In this document: positions 1 through 7,183 of the stretch, one piece after another
How the letters are laid out: each line of letters begins with the position of its first letter
Numbering within the stretch: position 1 is the stretch's first letter
The notes under the pieces: generated by a model
What the model was told of the DNA's origin: nothing
The model's input: the letters and a program-made list of their open reading frames with translations, nothing else
The model's database searches: none
Position numbers and translations under genes: made by a program
NCBI GenBank assembly: GCA_036380435.1
Contig: DASVES010000508.1
Coordinates: 1 to 23,685 of the forward strand
Source of the DNA: DASQDT01 sp036380435
GTDB lineage: Bacteria > Acidobacteriota > Blastocatellia > Pyrinomonadales > Pyrinomonadaceae
Direction of reading: 5' to 3'
DNA: 23,685 bases

Positions 1-60
1 AAGGAGATCGTCAAGGTGGTCGTCGTCCCGAAGCGTCTGGTCAACATCGTCGTGAGATAA
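1..60 (+). CDS. leuS: Leucyl-tRNA synthetase, C-terminal end (partial)
   Basis: An open frame enters from the left edge and stops at the TAA at 58-60, giving 19 residues that end VVVVPKRLVNIVVR. This matches the usual end of bacterial LeuRS (a KVIxVPxKLxNxVV pattern), which forms the last strand of the C-terminal domain contacting the elbow of tRNA-Leu. LeuRS charges tRNA-Leu in the cytoplasm. Only the tail is visible, so the call rests on this short signature. It cannot be confirmed that the rest of the gene is intact. A ribosomal or other protein with a similar beta-rich tail is the alternative. Confidence 0.65.
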   Translation, partial: KEIVKVVVVPKRLVNIVVR

Positions 61-346
61 TACGGCGGGGCGGGAACCGCGTGCGGGCGCCCTTCGTTCT
101 ACATTGCGACCCCTGATTTTTCGCGCCGCGCGCGTTATAGATCATTTCAACTTGAGTGTTAGGTATGGCGGCTCACCGCGGAGGCACAGAGGACGCAGAG
201 ACTACGCCGCAGGCTTGACGCTTCCGCTCGACGTTGAATCTGCTCAACCCTCTGCGCTTCCTCTGCGTCCTCTGCGCCTCCACGGTGAGTCCAACGCCCC
301 CAAGACTCGACTGAAACAAGGGTAAAATCTTTTCGAGGTCGCCCAC
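61..346. other. Intergenic region with one inverted-repeat element
   Basis: No coding frame with a credible start is seen here. The region holds the inverted repeat at 172-289. A GAGG ribosome-binding site about 10 bases before the ATG at 347 belongs to the phosphodiesterase gene. Confidence 0.6.
172..289. repeat. Inverted-repeat element, CAGAGGACGCAGAG family
   Basis: The 29-nt arms 172-200 and 261-289 are reverse complements with two mismatches. They enclose about 60 nt. The arms are made of loosely repeated purine octamers (GCGGAGGC, ACAGAGGA, CGCAGAGA), and their outer ends are CTCACC and GGTGAG. No transposase gene is inside. It looks like a non-autonomous dispersed palindromic element or a long hairpin. 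There is no T-run, so it is not a standard intrinsic terminator. Confidence 0.75.
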
Positions 347-1792
347 ATGAAGCTCAAAGACTCTCGCATCATCGCCGTCATCGTCGCCCTCATTGCGCTC
401 CTCCACTTCGCACTCTCCCCGCGCGAAGTCAAGCAAGTCTCGCCCGCCCGGACTCAAACCACGGAGTCGTCGAGGGCCGCGCGCCGCGCCATCGTCATCT
501 CGCTTGACGGGCTGGACGTGCGCTACCTGCGCCGGGCCGACGAGTTCAGCTTGAAAATCCCGACGCTCCGGCGGCTGATGAAGGAAGGGGTGCTCGCGGG
601 CGTCGAGAGCGTCTACCCGTCCGTGACCTACCCGAACCACACGGCCATCGTGACGGGCGCGCGCCCCGACCGCCACCGCATCGTCAACAATCAGGTCTTC
701 GTACCCCCGACCAGCCCGCAGCGCGGCGTCCAATTCTGGTTCGCCCGCGACATCAAGACCGAGACGCTCTGGGACGCGGCCCGGAAGCGCGGCCTCTCGA
801 CGGGCCTCGTCTCGTGGCCCGTCTCGACGGGCGCGGGCGACTGGAACGTGCCCGAAATCTGGAAGCCGGGCACAAGCCCCTCCGACTCCTTCCCCACGAC
901 GCTCGCCGAGATCAGCCGTCACGCGCGCCCCGCCGGCCTCGTCGAGGAGATCGCGGAGCGCGTGCCCGACATCTACAAGAACGTGACGAAGGACGAGGGC
1001 GACGACCACCGCGCGCACTGGGCCGAGTACATCATCCGCGAGAAGCGCCCCGACCTCATGCTCGTCCACCTCTTCGACCTCGACCACACCGAGCACAACC
1101 GCGGGCCGTTCACCCCGGAAGCGTTCGCCATACTGGAGAAGGTTGACGGCTACGTCGGCCGCATCCTCGCGGCTGCCGAGCAGGCGGGCACGCTTTCGGA
1201 GACGGCCGTCTTCATCGTCAGCGACCACGGCTTCCGCGACCTGAGCAAGTACATTCACCCGGCCGTCGTGCTGCGCGAGGCGGGTCTCGTCACGACGCGC
1301 GACGAGAGGAGCGCAAACGTTCAGACGCAGACGGTCGTCACCGACTGGCGCGCTTACCCCTACCCGAGCGGCGGCTCGTGCGCCATCGTGCTGCGCGATG
1401 CGGGCGACCGCGACGCCGCGGAGCGCGCGCGCGCCGCGCTGGAAAAATTCAACGAGCAGCAGGGCGGCAAATTGTTCCGCATCGTCGGCCGCGATGAGCT
1501 GAGCAAACTCGGCGCGTTCCCTGAAGCGGCCTTCGGGCTGGAGGCGACCTTCGGCTACGCCTTCGGCGACAACCACTCGGGCGAAGCCATCACCGAGACC
1601 ACGAGGCGCGGCACGCACGGCTACCTGCCGATGCCGGCCGACTACCGCGCGACGCTCGTCGTCTCCGGCCTCGATGTCGTCCGCCGCGGCGACCTCGGCG
1701 ACGTTCACATGACCGAAGTCGGCCCGACCATCGCCGCCGCGCTCGGCCTCACGCTCGGTGACGCGCAGCACGGCGCGCTGAAACTGCGTTAG
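347..1792 (+). CDS. Exported ENPP-like phosphodiesterase/nucleotide pyrophosphatase (alkaline phosphatase superfamily)
   Basis: 481 residues. The N-terminus has a short basic stretch and a hydrophobic segment (about 8-24), so it is exported or membrane-anchored. The two-metal site of the type I phosphodiesterase/nucleotide pyrophosphatase family is readable: Asp54 in ISLDG, nucleophile Thr94 in YPSVTYPNHT, Asp246 and His250 in FDLDHTEH, Asp293-His294 in SDHG, and His424 in GTHGYLP. Such enzymes hydrolyse phosphodiester or pyrophosphate bonds of nucleotides or lipid head groups through a phospho-threonine intermediate. The substrate cannot be told from sequence. The ATG at 347 is preceded by GAGG at a suitable distance. 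The gene follows leuS without sign of functional linkage and converges with the next, minus-strand gene, 37 bases away. Confidence 0.88.
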   Translation: MKLKDSRIIAVIVALIALLHFALSPREVKQVSPARTQTTESSRAARRAIVISLDGLDVRYLRRADEFSLKIPTLRRLMKEGVLAGVESVYPSVTYPNHTAIVTGARPDRHRIVNNQVFVPPTSPQRGVQFWFARDIKTETLWDAARKRGLSTGLVSWPVSTGAGDWNVPEIWKPGTSPSDSFPTTLAEISRHARPAGLVEEIAERVPDIYKNVTKDEGDDHRAHWAEYIIREKRPDLMLVHLFDLDHTEHNRGPFTPEAFAILEKVDGYVGRILAAAEQAGTLSETAVFIVSDHGFRDLSKYIHPAVVLREAGLVTTRDERSANVQTQTVVTDWRAYPYPSGGSCAIVLRDAGDRDAAERARAALEKFNEQQGGKLFRIVGRDELSKLGAFPEAAFGLEATFGYAFGDNHSGEAITETTRRGTHGYLPMPADYRATLVVSGLDVVRRGDLGDVHMTEVGPTIAAALGLTLGDAQHGALKLR

Positions 1793-1829
1793 TCCATGCC
1801 GGCCCGCGGCGTCGCCCAGCGCCACGCGC

Positions 1830-2435
1830 TTACCGCGCGCCGCCCTTGCCGCCGCGCGCCTGCAATCCAAGCAGGCGCGCCGGGAATTCCCCGAAGTCTT
1901 CGACCACCCAACTGTTGCCGTCCTCAAGTTTGATCTTCGCAGCCGCGATGAACGTCCCTTCGTTGTCCCCCTTCCGGCCCAGATGCAGCTCCGCGTAGCC
2001 GAACTTGTAGTCTTCCGAGCGCGTGCCGTGGCGCAGTTCGTAGAAGTTGATGTTGCGCTGGAAGAGCACCACCAGCTTCGTGCCGCCCTCCGGCAGCTCC
2101 GTGGGGATGATGGCGTTGGCCGTGATGCCAACGCCCGTGCCGATCTGTATCCGCCCCGCGTTCAGCTTCGAGAGCACGCTCAGCAGTTCGTCCTGCCCTC
2201 CCGTTTGCAGCGCCGAGGTGAGCCGCTGCACGTCCTGCGGCGACGTGTATCGCTCGACGATGAGCCGGAACTGGCGCGTGCGCCCGCCGAGCCGCCCGCC
2301 GACGCCGACGACCGTGCCGACGATGTCGCGGCCCACGTACCGACTTCCTTGAGCCTTCGCCGGTGTCGCCGAGAACGTCAACCCCGCCACGCAGCAGAGC
2401 GCGCACAACAGACCGGATAGTCCTCTCCTCTTCAT
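1830..2435 (-). CDS. Exported protein of unknown function
   Basis: 201 residues starting at the ATG at 2435. This start is chosen over an upstream in-frame one at 2540 because AGGAGG lies 4 bases before it and a classical signal peptide follows (MKRRG, a hydrophobic core, cleavage near AKAQG at about 28). The mature part begins with a Gly-rich VGRDIVGTVVGVGGRLGG stretch, then a segment resembling a helical repeat (YTSPQDVQRLTSALQTGGQDELLSVLSKL). It ends in a beta-rich region with many charged residues. I recognise no characterised domain. The segment TSPxxVQxLxxALxxGGQDxLL looks family-specific. The gene is monocistronic and divergent from the kinase operon, with about 386 bases between them. 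Confidence 0.8.
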   Translation of the reverse strand: MKRRGLSGLLCALCCVAGLTFSATPAKAQGSRYVGRDIVGTVVGVGGRLGGRTRQFRLIVERYTSPQDVQRLTSALQTGGQDELLSVLSKLNAGRIQIGTGVGITANAIIPTELPEGGTKLVVLFQRNINFYELRHGTRSEDYKFGYAELHLGRKGDNEGTFIAAAKIKLEDGNSWVVEDFGEFPARLLGLQARGGKGGAR

Positions 2436-2580
2436 GTCGCCTCCTGTTAACCCGAACCTTTCAACCTGGGAACGTGAAAGTATATGCCCACGCGAGAACG
2501 ATGGTCTATTCCTTCTCGTACTTAAACGCCGCCGCCACACGACCGCCCACTCGCCCGCGCGCGCACACAGCCTCCGACCA

Positions 2581-2636
2581 TATTGCTTACTGCCTACTGC
2601 TTACTGCTCACTGCTCACTGCTCACTGCTCACTTCC
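2581..2636. repeat. Tandem heptamer repeat (TACTGCT/CACTGCT), 8 units
   Basis: Eight consecutive 7-bp units read TATTGCT, TACTGCC, TACTGCT, TACTGCT, three CACTGCT and CACTTCC. Unlike the other heptamer arrays in the window it has no inverted partner nearby. It resembles in style the short tandemly repeated heptanucleotides known from cyanobacteria. Confidence 0.85.
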
Positions 2637-2641
2637 TTGCC

Positions 2642-2670
2642 TTGCCTCGCTCTCATCGAGTTGTTAGAAT
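2642..2670 (+). promoter_or_regulatory. Candidate sigma70-type promoter for the kinase operon
   Basis: TTGCCT (2642-2647), a 17-nt spacer and TAGAAT (2665-2670) predict a start near 2677 and a leader of about 145 nt. The -10 is 5/6 and the -35 is 4/6 against consensus. It is a pattern match only. Confidence 0.35.
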
Positions 2671-2821
2671 TTTTCCCACGTCGTGGTTGTCGTCGAAGCG
2701 TTTCCAGCTTCGACCTTCGCCGCCGCGCCTGTTCGCGGCGATTCGTTTTATTGTGCAGCAGACGAGAGTGTCGTGCGCCGGACGTTCGCGGTCGTTCCGT
2801 TCGGCGCGCTTGTTGTTTCAG

Positions 2822-5416
2822 ATGAAAGAGTGTCCGGCCTGTAACCGCTGCTTCCCCGACAACGTCAACCACTGTCCCTCGGACGGCGACGCGCTGCGCG
2901 CCACCATCACGGGCGACACGGTGCTCGACAGCCGCTACCAGTTGGAGAAGCGGCTCGGGCAGGGCGGCATGGGCGTCGTCTTCAAGGGCCGGCACGTCTA
3001 CCTCAAGACCACGCACGCCATCAAGATCATCCTCCCCGACCTCGTCGGCAACGACCCCTCACTCATCACGCGCTTCCGACAGGAGGCGATGGCCGCCGCC
3101 AACATCCGCCACCAGAACATCATCAGCGTGACAGACTTCGGCGTCGTCAACGACACGATGCCGTTCCTCGTGATGGAGCTGTGCGAGGGGCGCTCGCTCC
3201 ACGACATCCTCGCCGAGGAGAAGCGTCTGCCGGCGGCGCGGGCCATCGAGATCATGCTGGCCGTGGCCGCCGGCGTCGGCGCCGCGCACAATCAGGGCAT
3301 CGTCCACCGCGACCTCAAGCCCCTGAATATCATGCTCAAGGACGGCTGCTCGGCGGCCGAGGGCGTGAAGGTGCTCGACTTCGGGCTGGCCAAGATCAAG
3401 TCGGGCGACCTGCTCGGCTCCTTCGTCGCGGCGCAGACTCAAGGGCTGATGGGGTCGCCCTTCTACATGGCCCCCGAGCAGTGGAGCGACGAGGAGCCGG
3501 ACGCCCGCGCCGACATCTACGCGCTCGGCGTCATCCTCTACCAGATGCTCGCCGGCGAGGTGCCCTTCCGTGGCAACTCCATCCCCTCGATCATGAAGAA
3601 GCACCTCGGCGAGCCGCCGCCCGCCTTCACGGAGAAGGGCGTGGAGGTGCCGCCCGAGGTCGAGCGCGTGGTGCGTCACGCGCTGGAGAAGGAGGCGGAG
3701 AAGCGCCCGCAGGCCGTCGTCGAGTTGTCGCTGGAGCTGCTTCAGGCGCTCTCGGCCGTGAGCGCGCCCGCCGCGCCGTCGGCCGTCAGCCAAGTCGCGA
3801 GTTCTGACTTTGGGATGAAGGCGGAAGCGCCCGCCGGGCAGGGCATCGTACAGCCCGATCCTGTGAGGGCGGGGGGGCAGCCGACCGGGGAGCTGGCCGC
3901 GCGCGGCGGCGTGACCTCCGTGGATGTCGGGAGGCAAGCGGACGCGCCGCCCGACTTCGAGGAGAGCGCCCCGGCGGTGACGCCGCGCGTCGAGTCCTCG
4001 CCGCGGATTGAATACAACGAAGGCCGGGAGACTTCGCACGACATCGCGGCCGGCGCAACGGCCGTGATACCCGATGCGTTCATCGAGCGCGACGACTCGC
4101 TTTCGCCCATGCCGTCCACGCCGACGTCTTCGCCGTCCGCGCCCCTTCCTACTTCTTCCGCATCCCCGCCGCCGTTACAAACTTCTACGCCCTCGATGCC
4201 GCCCGCGTCTCAGTCGCCGCCAACGGCCGGGCCGGAAGCGAGCAGCTCCGGCTTCGCGGAATCGCCGTCGTTCTATGCCGCGCCGCCGTTCACATCGTCG
4301 GAGACGCAGGCCTTTGCGACGACCCCGCTCAGCGCCGAACGCCTTTCACAGTTTCAGGAGTCGTCGCAGACGACGATTGAGCCGAATGTGTCGGAGCGCG
4401 TGGAGGCGCTGCCGCCAGTCGTCGCCTCGCCGCCCGGCTCACAGCGCGTGGGCACGATGGCTGCGCCCACCGGGTCGCGCGTGCCCGTCACCGTCTGGAT
4501 CGCGGGCGGAGTGCTCGCCCTCCTCTTCGTCGTCGCCGGTCTTTACTTCGCACTCAAGCCGACGCAGAGCGATGACGAGACGAACACGAACCTGCGGGCA
4601 AACGTAAACGCCACACCGGCCACGAACCGCGGCGGCGGCGGCAACGCGAACGTCGCGGCCACGCCCGCGCCCGGCTCCGCGCCCGACCTCGTCGCCCTGC
4701 CCGGCGGGTCTTTCATGATGGGACGCAACGATGTGCCGCCGCGCACGAGCGAGGTGTCTGTGGCCTATCAGGCGTGGGTTTACAATCAGTGGCCCGCGCA
4801 CTCCGTCAACGTCTCAGCCTTCGCCATCGACCGGACGGAGGTGACTAACGCCGAGTACGCCGAGTTCGTCGAGAAGACCAATCACGCGCCGCCGGCCGAG
4901 TGGGGCGGCAGGCGAGCGCCGGCGGGACAGGAGAAGTGGCCCGTCGGCGGCGTCTCGCTCGACGACGCCGAACGGTTTGCGCGCTGGCGCTCCGAGCGTG
5001 ACAAGGTGCAATACCGCGTGCCGACCGAGGCGGAGTGGGAGTTTGCGGCGCGCGGCGGCGCGGGCGCGGGGGCGCGGCTCTACCCGTGGGGCGCGGAGTG
5101 GGCCGACGGGCGCGCGAATCTGGAGACGGACGCGCTCCGCCCCGTCGGGTCGTTCCCCGAAGGGGCGACGCCGCAGGGCGCGCTCGACATGATCGGTAAC
5201 GTCTGGGAGTGGACTGCGACCCAGGCGGGGATGTACAGGGGCAACAACCTGCTCGTACTCGCCAGCGGCGACCGCGGCAAGTTCGTCGTGCGCGGCGGCT
5301 CCTATCAGAGCAAGTCGCGCGGCGATGAACCCGTCACGGCCACGGCCCGCCGCTGGGTGCCGCGCGCGGAACGCAACGCGCTCGTCGGCTTCCGGCTCGT
5401 GCGCCCCGGAAAGTGA
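2822..5416 (+). CDS. Transmembrane Ser/Thr protein kinase with zinc ribbon and extracytoplasmic FGE/SUMF1-like domain
   Basis: 864 residues from the ATG at 2822. The frame is open upstream, but there the translation is repeat-derived, whereas at 2822 a zinc-ribbon start (MKECPAC, with Cys4, Cys7, Cys10, Cys18) begins at once. No clear ribosome-binding site is visible. A PknB-type kinase spans about 39-308: GQGGMGVVF loop, Lys68, HRDLKPLN with Asp164, DFG at 186-188, and APEQW. A low-complexity Pro/Ser/Thr linker (about 315-550) follows, then one membrane helix (about 555-577), and a formylglycine-generating-enzyme-like fold (about 621-862: LPGGSFMMG, DRTEVTNAEYAEF, VPTEAEWEFAARGG, GNVWEWT, VRGGSY). 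The cysteine pair of true FGEs is absent (RGGSYQSKSRGDE), so this domain is probably a ligand-binding sensor rather than an oxidase. The gene is followed after 10 bases by a thioredoxin. Confidence 0.9.
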   Translation: MKECPACNRCFPDNVNHCPSDGDALRATITGDTVLDSRYQLEKRLGQGGMGVVFKGRHVYLKTTHAIKIILPDLVGNDPSLITRFRQEAMAAANIRHQNIISVTDFGVVNDTMPFLVMELCEGRSLHDILAEEKRLPAARAIEIMLAVAAGVGAAHNQGIVHRDLKPLNIMLKDGCSAAEGVKVLDFGLAKIKSGDLLGSFVAAQTQGLMGSPFYMAPEQWSDEEPDARADIYALGVILYQMLAGEVPFRGNSIPSIMKKHLGEPPPAFTEKGVEVPPEVERVVRHALEKEAEKRPQAVVELSLELLQALSAVSAPAAPSAVSQVASSDFGMKAEAPAGQGIVQPDPVRAGGQPTGELAARGGVTSVDVGRQADAPPDFEESAPAVTPRVESSPRIEYNEGRETSHDIAAGATAVIPDAFIERDDSLSPMPSTPTSSPSAPLPTSSASPPPLQTSTPSMPPASQSPPTAGPEASSSGFAESPSFYAAPPFTSSETQAFATTPLSAERLSQFQESSQTTIEPNVSERVEALPPVVASPPGSQRVGTMAAPTGSRVPVTVWIAGGVLALLFVVAGLYFALKPTQSDDETNTNLRANVNATPATNRGGGGNANVAATPAPGSAPDLVALPGGSFMMGRNDVPPRTSEVSVAYQAWVYNQWPAHSVNVSAFAIDRTEVTNAEYAEFVEKTNHAPPAEWGGRRAPAGQEKWPVGGVSLDDAERFARWRSERDKVQYRVPTEAEWEFAARGGAGAGARLYPWGAEWADGRANLETDALRPVGSFPEGATPQGALDMIGNVWEWTATQAGMYRGNNLLVLASGDRGKFVVRGGSYQSKSRGDEPVTATARRWVPRAERNALVGFRLVRPGK

Positions 5417-5426
5417 CCGAGGCGCG

Positions 5427-6008
5427 ATGAACGAAAGGGCCGACACGTCCCCGCGTCAGGGCTTCTGGACTTACACGCGACTCGCGCTGGCGGCCCTCGC
5501 CTTCTTCTTGATCGTCATCGCCGTCTCGACCGGACTACGCGCCCCGCAGGCGCCGGCCACCGCGAAAGACTCTCTGCCGCCGTCCGTCCTCGGCACGGAG
5601 CTGCGCGCTCTCGACGGCCCGGCCTTCCGCCTCTCCGACTACAAAGACCGTGTCGTCGTGCTCGACATCTGGGCCACTTGGTGCGGCCCCTGCCGGCTGG
5701 AGATTCCACACCTCGTCAGGCTGAGTGAGGAGTATGGGCCGCGCGGCGTGGAGGTGATCGGGCTGAGCGTCGAAGACCCCGCGAGCGCGGGCGGGGCCGT
5801 GCGCGACTTCGCGCGCGAGTTCGGGATCAACTACCGTCTCGGCTGGGCCGAGCAGCGTTGGACGAACACCCTCACGCGCGGCGCCGCCACCATCCCCCAG
5901 ACCTTCGTCATCGGTCGCGGCGGACGCCGGCTCCTGCACCTACAGGGCTACACCCCGCAAATCTCCGCCACACTCCGCGAGGCCATCGACCGCGCGCTGG
6001 CCGAGTGA
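5427..6008 (+). CDS. Membrane-anchored TlpA/ResA-like thioredoxin
   Basis: 193 residues. The ATG at 5427 is chosen because it lies 10 bases after the kinase stop and gives a short cytoplasmic tail plus one membrane helix (about 18-37). The thioredoxin fold then lies outside the membrane. The active site is WCGPC with Cys86 and Cys89, and the cis-proline is Pro157 in TIPQTF. The LSDYKDRVVVLDIWATWCGPC pattern is that of TlpA/ResA-like disulfide reductases that reduce cysteines of exported proteins, often c-type cytochromes. It is probably co-transcribed with the kinase. No cytochrome maturation gene is nearby, so the substrate is unknown. An inverted repeat begins 2 bases after the stop. Confidence 0.9.
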   Translation: MNERADTSPRQGFWTYTRLALAALAFFLIVIAVSTGLRAPQAPATAKDSLPPSVLGTELRALDGPAFRLSDYKDRVVVLDIWATWCGPCRLEIPHLVRLSEEYGPRGVEVIGLSVEDPASAGGAVRDFAREFGINYRLGWAEQRWTNTLTRGAATIPQTFVIGRGGRRLLHLQGYTPQISATLREAIDRALAE

Positions 6009-6010
6009 AC

Positions 6011-6103
6011 GGCAGTACCGCGAGCGGTAGCGAGCGGGTGTCGCTACGGTCAGAGGCCCGCCCCGCGCACGCGAGACCCGCGAGGCTTCCGCTCGCGGTA
6101 CTG
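6011..6103. repeat. Compound inverted-repeat element (CAGTACCGCGAGCGG)
   Basis: The arms at 6013-6027 and 6089-6103 are perfect 15-bp complements. A second hairpin (GTAGCGA/TCGCTAC) is nested just inside the left arm, so the transcript could form a branched structure. It starts 2 bases after the thioredoxin stop and ends 31 bases before the end of the convergent small gene. There is no T-run and no coding content. Confidence 0.75.
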
Positions 6104-6133
6104 TGCGTGCCGCTGACGCCGCCTTGATTAAAA

Positions 6134-6379
6134 TCAATCCTTCTCAGCCTCCTTCTCCCGCTCCTTCTCTCGCTCCTCCTGAAGCTCGCGCTCGCCCTCG
6201 GCCTTAAGGTCGCGCGCCTCCTCGGCCAGTTCCGCGTCCCCCAAGCCCTGCGCGACGCGCTCCTTCGCCTTGCCCTCGATGCGCTTCATCTCGGCCTCGA
6301 CGCGGCCCTCGACCGCGTCGATATCGGCCGGCTCGCCCGTCTCCTCCTGCGTGACGATCTTGTCCTTGTCGATTTCCAC
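6134..6379 (-). CDS. Small highly charged CsbD-like protein
   Basis: 81 residues from a GTG at 6379, preceded by GAGGTG about 9 bases upstream. An in-frame ATG exists only far upstream, in non-coding-looking sequence. The protein is almost all Glu, Lys, Ala and Arg, with heptad-like helical character (about 22-80). The stretch RIEGKAKERVAQGLGDAELAEE resembles the KGKxKExxGxxxGDxxLxAEG pattern of CsbD-type stress proteins, but the similarity is weak and low complexity could explain it. There are no membrane or catalytic features. Codon use is strongly GC3-rich, like that of its neighbours, which supports real coding. It is divergent from the RsbRD_N gene. Confidence 0.55.
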   Translation of the reverse strand: MEIDKDKIVTQEETGEPADIDAVEGRVEAEMKRIEGKAKERVAQGLGDAELAEEARDLKAEGERELQEEREKEREKEAEKD

Positions 6380-6462
6380 GTTCGTCGCACCTCGCTTCCG
6401 TCCGTTAGGTTGATTTCGATTTGCGTCATCCTCGCACCCCCGGAGCCGCGCGGTCAAATGCG

Positions 6463-6492
6463 TTGCCACGCGCGGCGCGCTTGGAATATACT
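6463..6492 (+). promoter_or_regulatory. Candidate sigma70-type promoter for the RsbRD_N gene
   Basis: TTGCCA (6463-6468), an 18-nt spacer and TATACT (6487-6492) lie in the divergent intergenic region and predict a start near 6499, leaving a leader of about 86 nt. Both hexamers are 5/6 to consensus. Confidence 0.45.
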
Positions 6493-6584
6493 TCGCCCGC
6501 GGTCTCAAAACCCCGAAGCCCCGGCCCTCTCCGCCAGAAGGCTTATTTGAGCCGCGCGAACGTCGAACGAGAGGTTCCCCCGAC

Positions 6585-7049
6585 ATGACTGAAGACATTA
6601 CGGGCTTGCTGCGCCATGGCCACGACACCATCGTGCGCAGTTGGGCCGAGAAGGTGACGGCCGACAGACGCGTCCGCACCGACGCCCAACTGACCTATCT
6701 CCAACTCCTCGACCACGTCCCCGACATCGTCGAAGAACTGCGCGAGGCCCTCGCTTCCGGCGAGCGCCCAGATGGGCAACTGCTCGAAGAGGCCCGCAAC
6801 CACGGCCGCACGCGCTGGCAGCAGGGCTACGAGCTGAAGGAGGTGGTGCGCGAACTCACACTGCTGCGCGCCGCGGTCGTCGAGTTTATCGACGCCTACC
6901 GCGGCGCGCTGGCCACCCCGCCGCCCGACCTCGTCAGGTCTTACAACCGCATCGCCGGCTTCATGGACGAAGAGATTTACCGCACCATCGAAGCCTATCT
7001 CGAAGCCCACCGCGAGGCCATCGCGACGGGCGGCATCAGCGTTAACTGA
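6585..7049 (+). CDS. Stand-alone RsbRD_N (RsbT co-antagonist N-terminal) domain protein
   Basis: 154 all-helical residues with no membrane segment. The pattern is that of the RsbRD_N sensor domain: IVRSWAEKV near the start, a central LLDHVPDIVEELREAL, then EEARNHGRTRWQQGYELKEVVRELTLLRAAVVEFI. In its usual setting this globin-like domain sits in front of a STAS domain or a histidine kinase and feeds stress or redox signals into a partner-switching cascade. Here it is the whole protein, with no STAS, kinase or phosphatase partner in the window, so it would have to act by binding another protein. The start is supported by GAGAGG about 10 bases upstream. The gene ends just before an intrinsic terminator. 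Confidence 0.8.
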   Translation: MTEDITGLLRHGHDTIVRSWAEKVTADRRVRTDAQLTYLQLLDHVPDIVEELREALASGERPDGQLLEEARNHGRTRWQQGYELKEVVRELTLLRAAVVEFIDAYRGALATPPPDLVRSYNRIAGFMDEEIYRTIEAYLEAHREAIATGGISVN

Positions 7050-7072
7050 CCAATAAGCGACTTATCCAAACG

Positions 7073-7115
7073 GGCGTCGGCGCGCTTTCCCATGAAGCGC
7101 GCCGACGCCTTTTTT
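7073..7115 (+). terminator. Intrinsic terminator
   Basis: A perfect 15-bp stem (7073-7087 with 7095-7109), a 7-nt loop (TCCCATG) and six T at 7110-7115, 23 bases after the RsbRD_N stop. It insulates that gene from the metal operon. Confidence 0.92.
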
Positions 7116-7145
7116 GTCAGCACAAAATATTTTTCCGATGGGGGC

Positions 7146-7177
7146 TTGACTCTGGAGCCGGCTCCAGGGTTTACAAT
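7146..7177 (+). promoter_or_regulatory. MerR-type promoter/operator of the regulator-ATPase operon
   Basis: TTGACT (7146-7151) and TACAAT (7172-7177) are separated by 20 nt, the over-long spacing typical of MerR-activated promoters. The spacer contains a perfect 16-bp palindrome, CTGGAGCCGGCTCCAG (7152-7167). From memory this is close to the E. coli zntA operator bound by ZntR. The distance from the -10 to the ATG at 7184 is only 6 bases, so the transcript may be leaderless. The palindrome position implies autoregulation of the regulator together with the ATPase. Confidence 0.85.
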
Positions 7178-7183
7178 GTTCTC

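Larger units (their letters stand above)
2436..2821. other. Divergent intergenic region
   Basis: 386 bases between the minus-strand exported protein and the kinase gene. It holds the heptamer tandem repeat at 2581-2636 and a candidate promoter at 2642-2670. Although it can be read through in the kinase frame, the translation there is low-complexity and repeat-derived (LLTAHCSLLTAH), so it is not taken as coding. Confidence 0.6.

Noticed and set aside
173..2131. 652-residue minus-strand open frame opposite the phosphodiesterase gene
   Set aside because: Its translation is Arg/Ala/Asp-rich with no motifs, it overlaps a gene with intact catalytic residues, and it is the expected by-product of GC-rich third positions on the other strand.
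2363..2821. N-terminal extension of the kinase by 153 residues
   Set aside because: The added translation comes from the heptamer repeat and intergenic sequence, has no conserved content and lacks a ribosome-binding site; the zinc-ribbon start at 2822 is typical of the family.
4685..5410. FGE-like domain of the kinase as an active formylglycine-generating enzyme
   Set aside because: The Cys pair needed for catalysis is missing at the VRGGSY region, and no sulfatase gene is nearby.
6440..6470. Sigma54-like TGGCA-N8-TTGA on the minus strand upstream of the small charged protein
   Set aside because: It lacks the essential -12 GC, and a site with only this many fixed bases is expected by chance in a window of this size.
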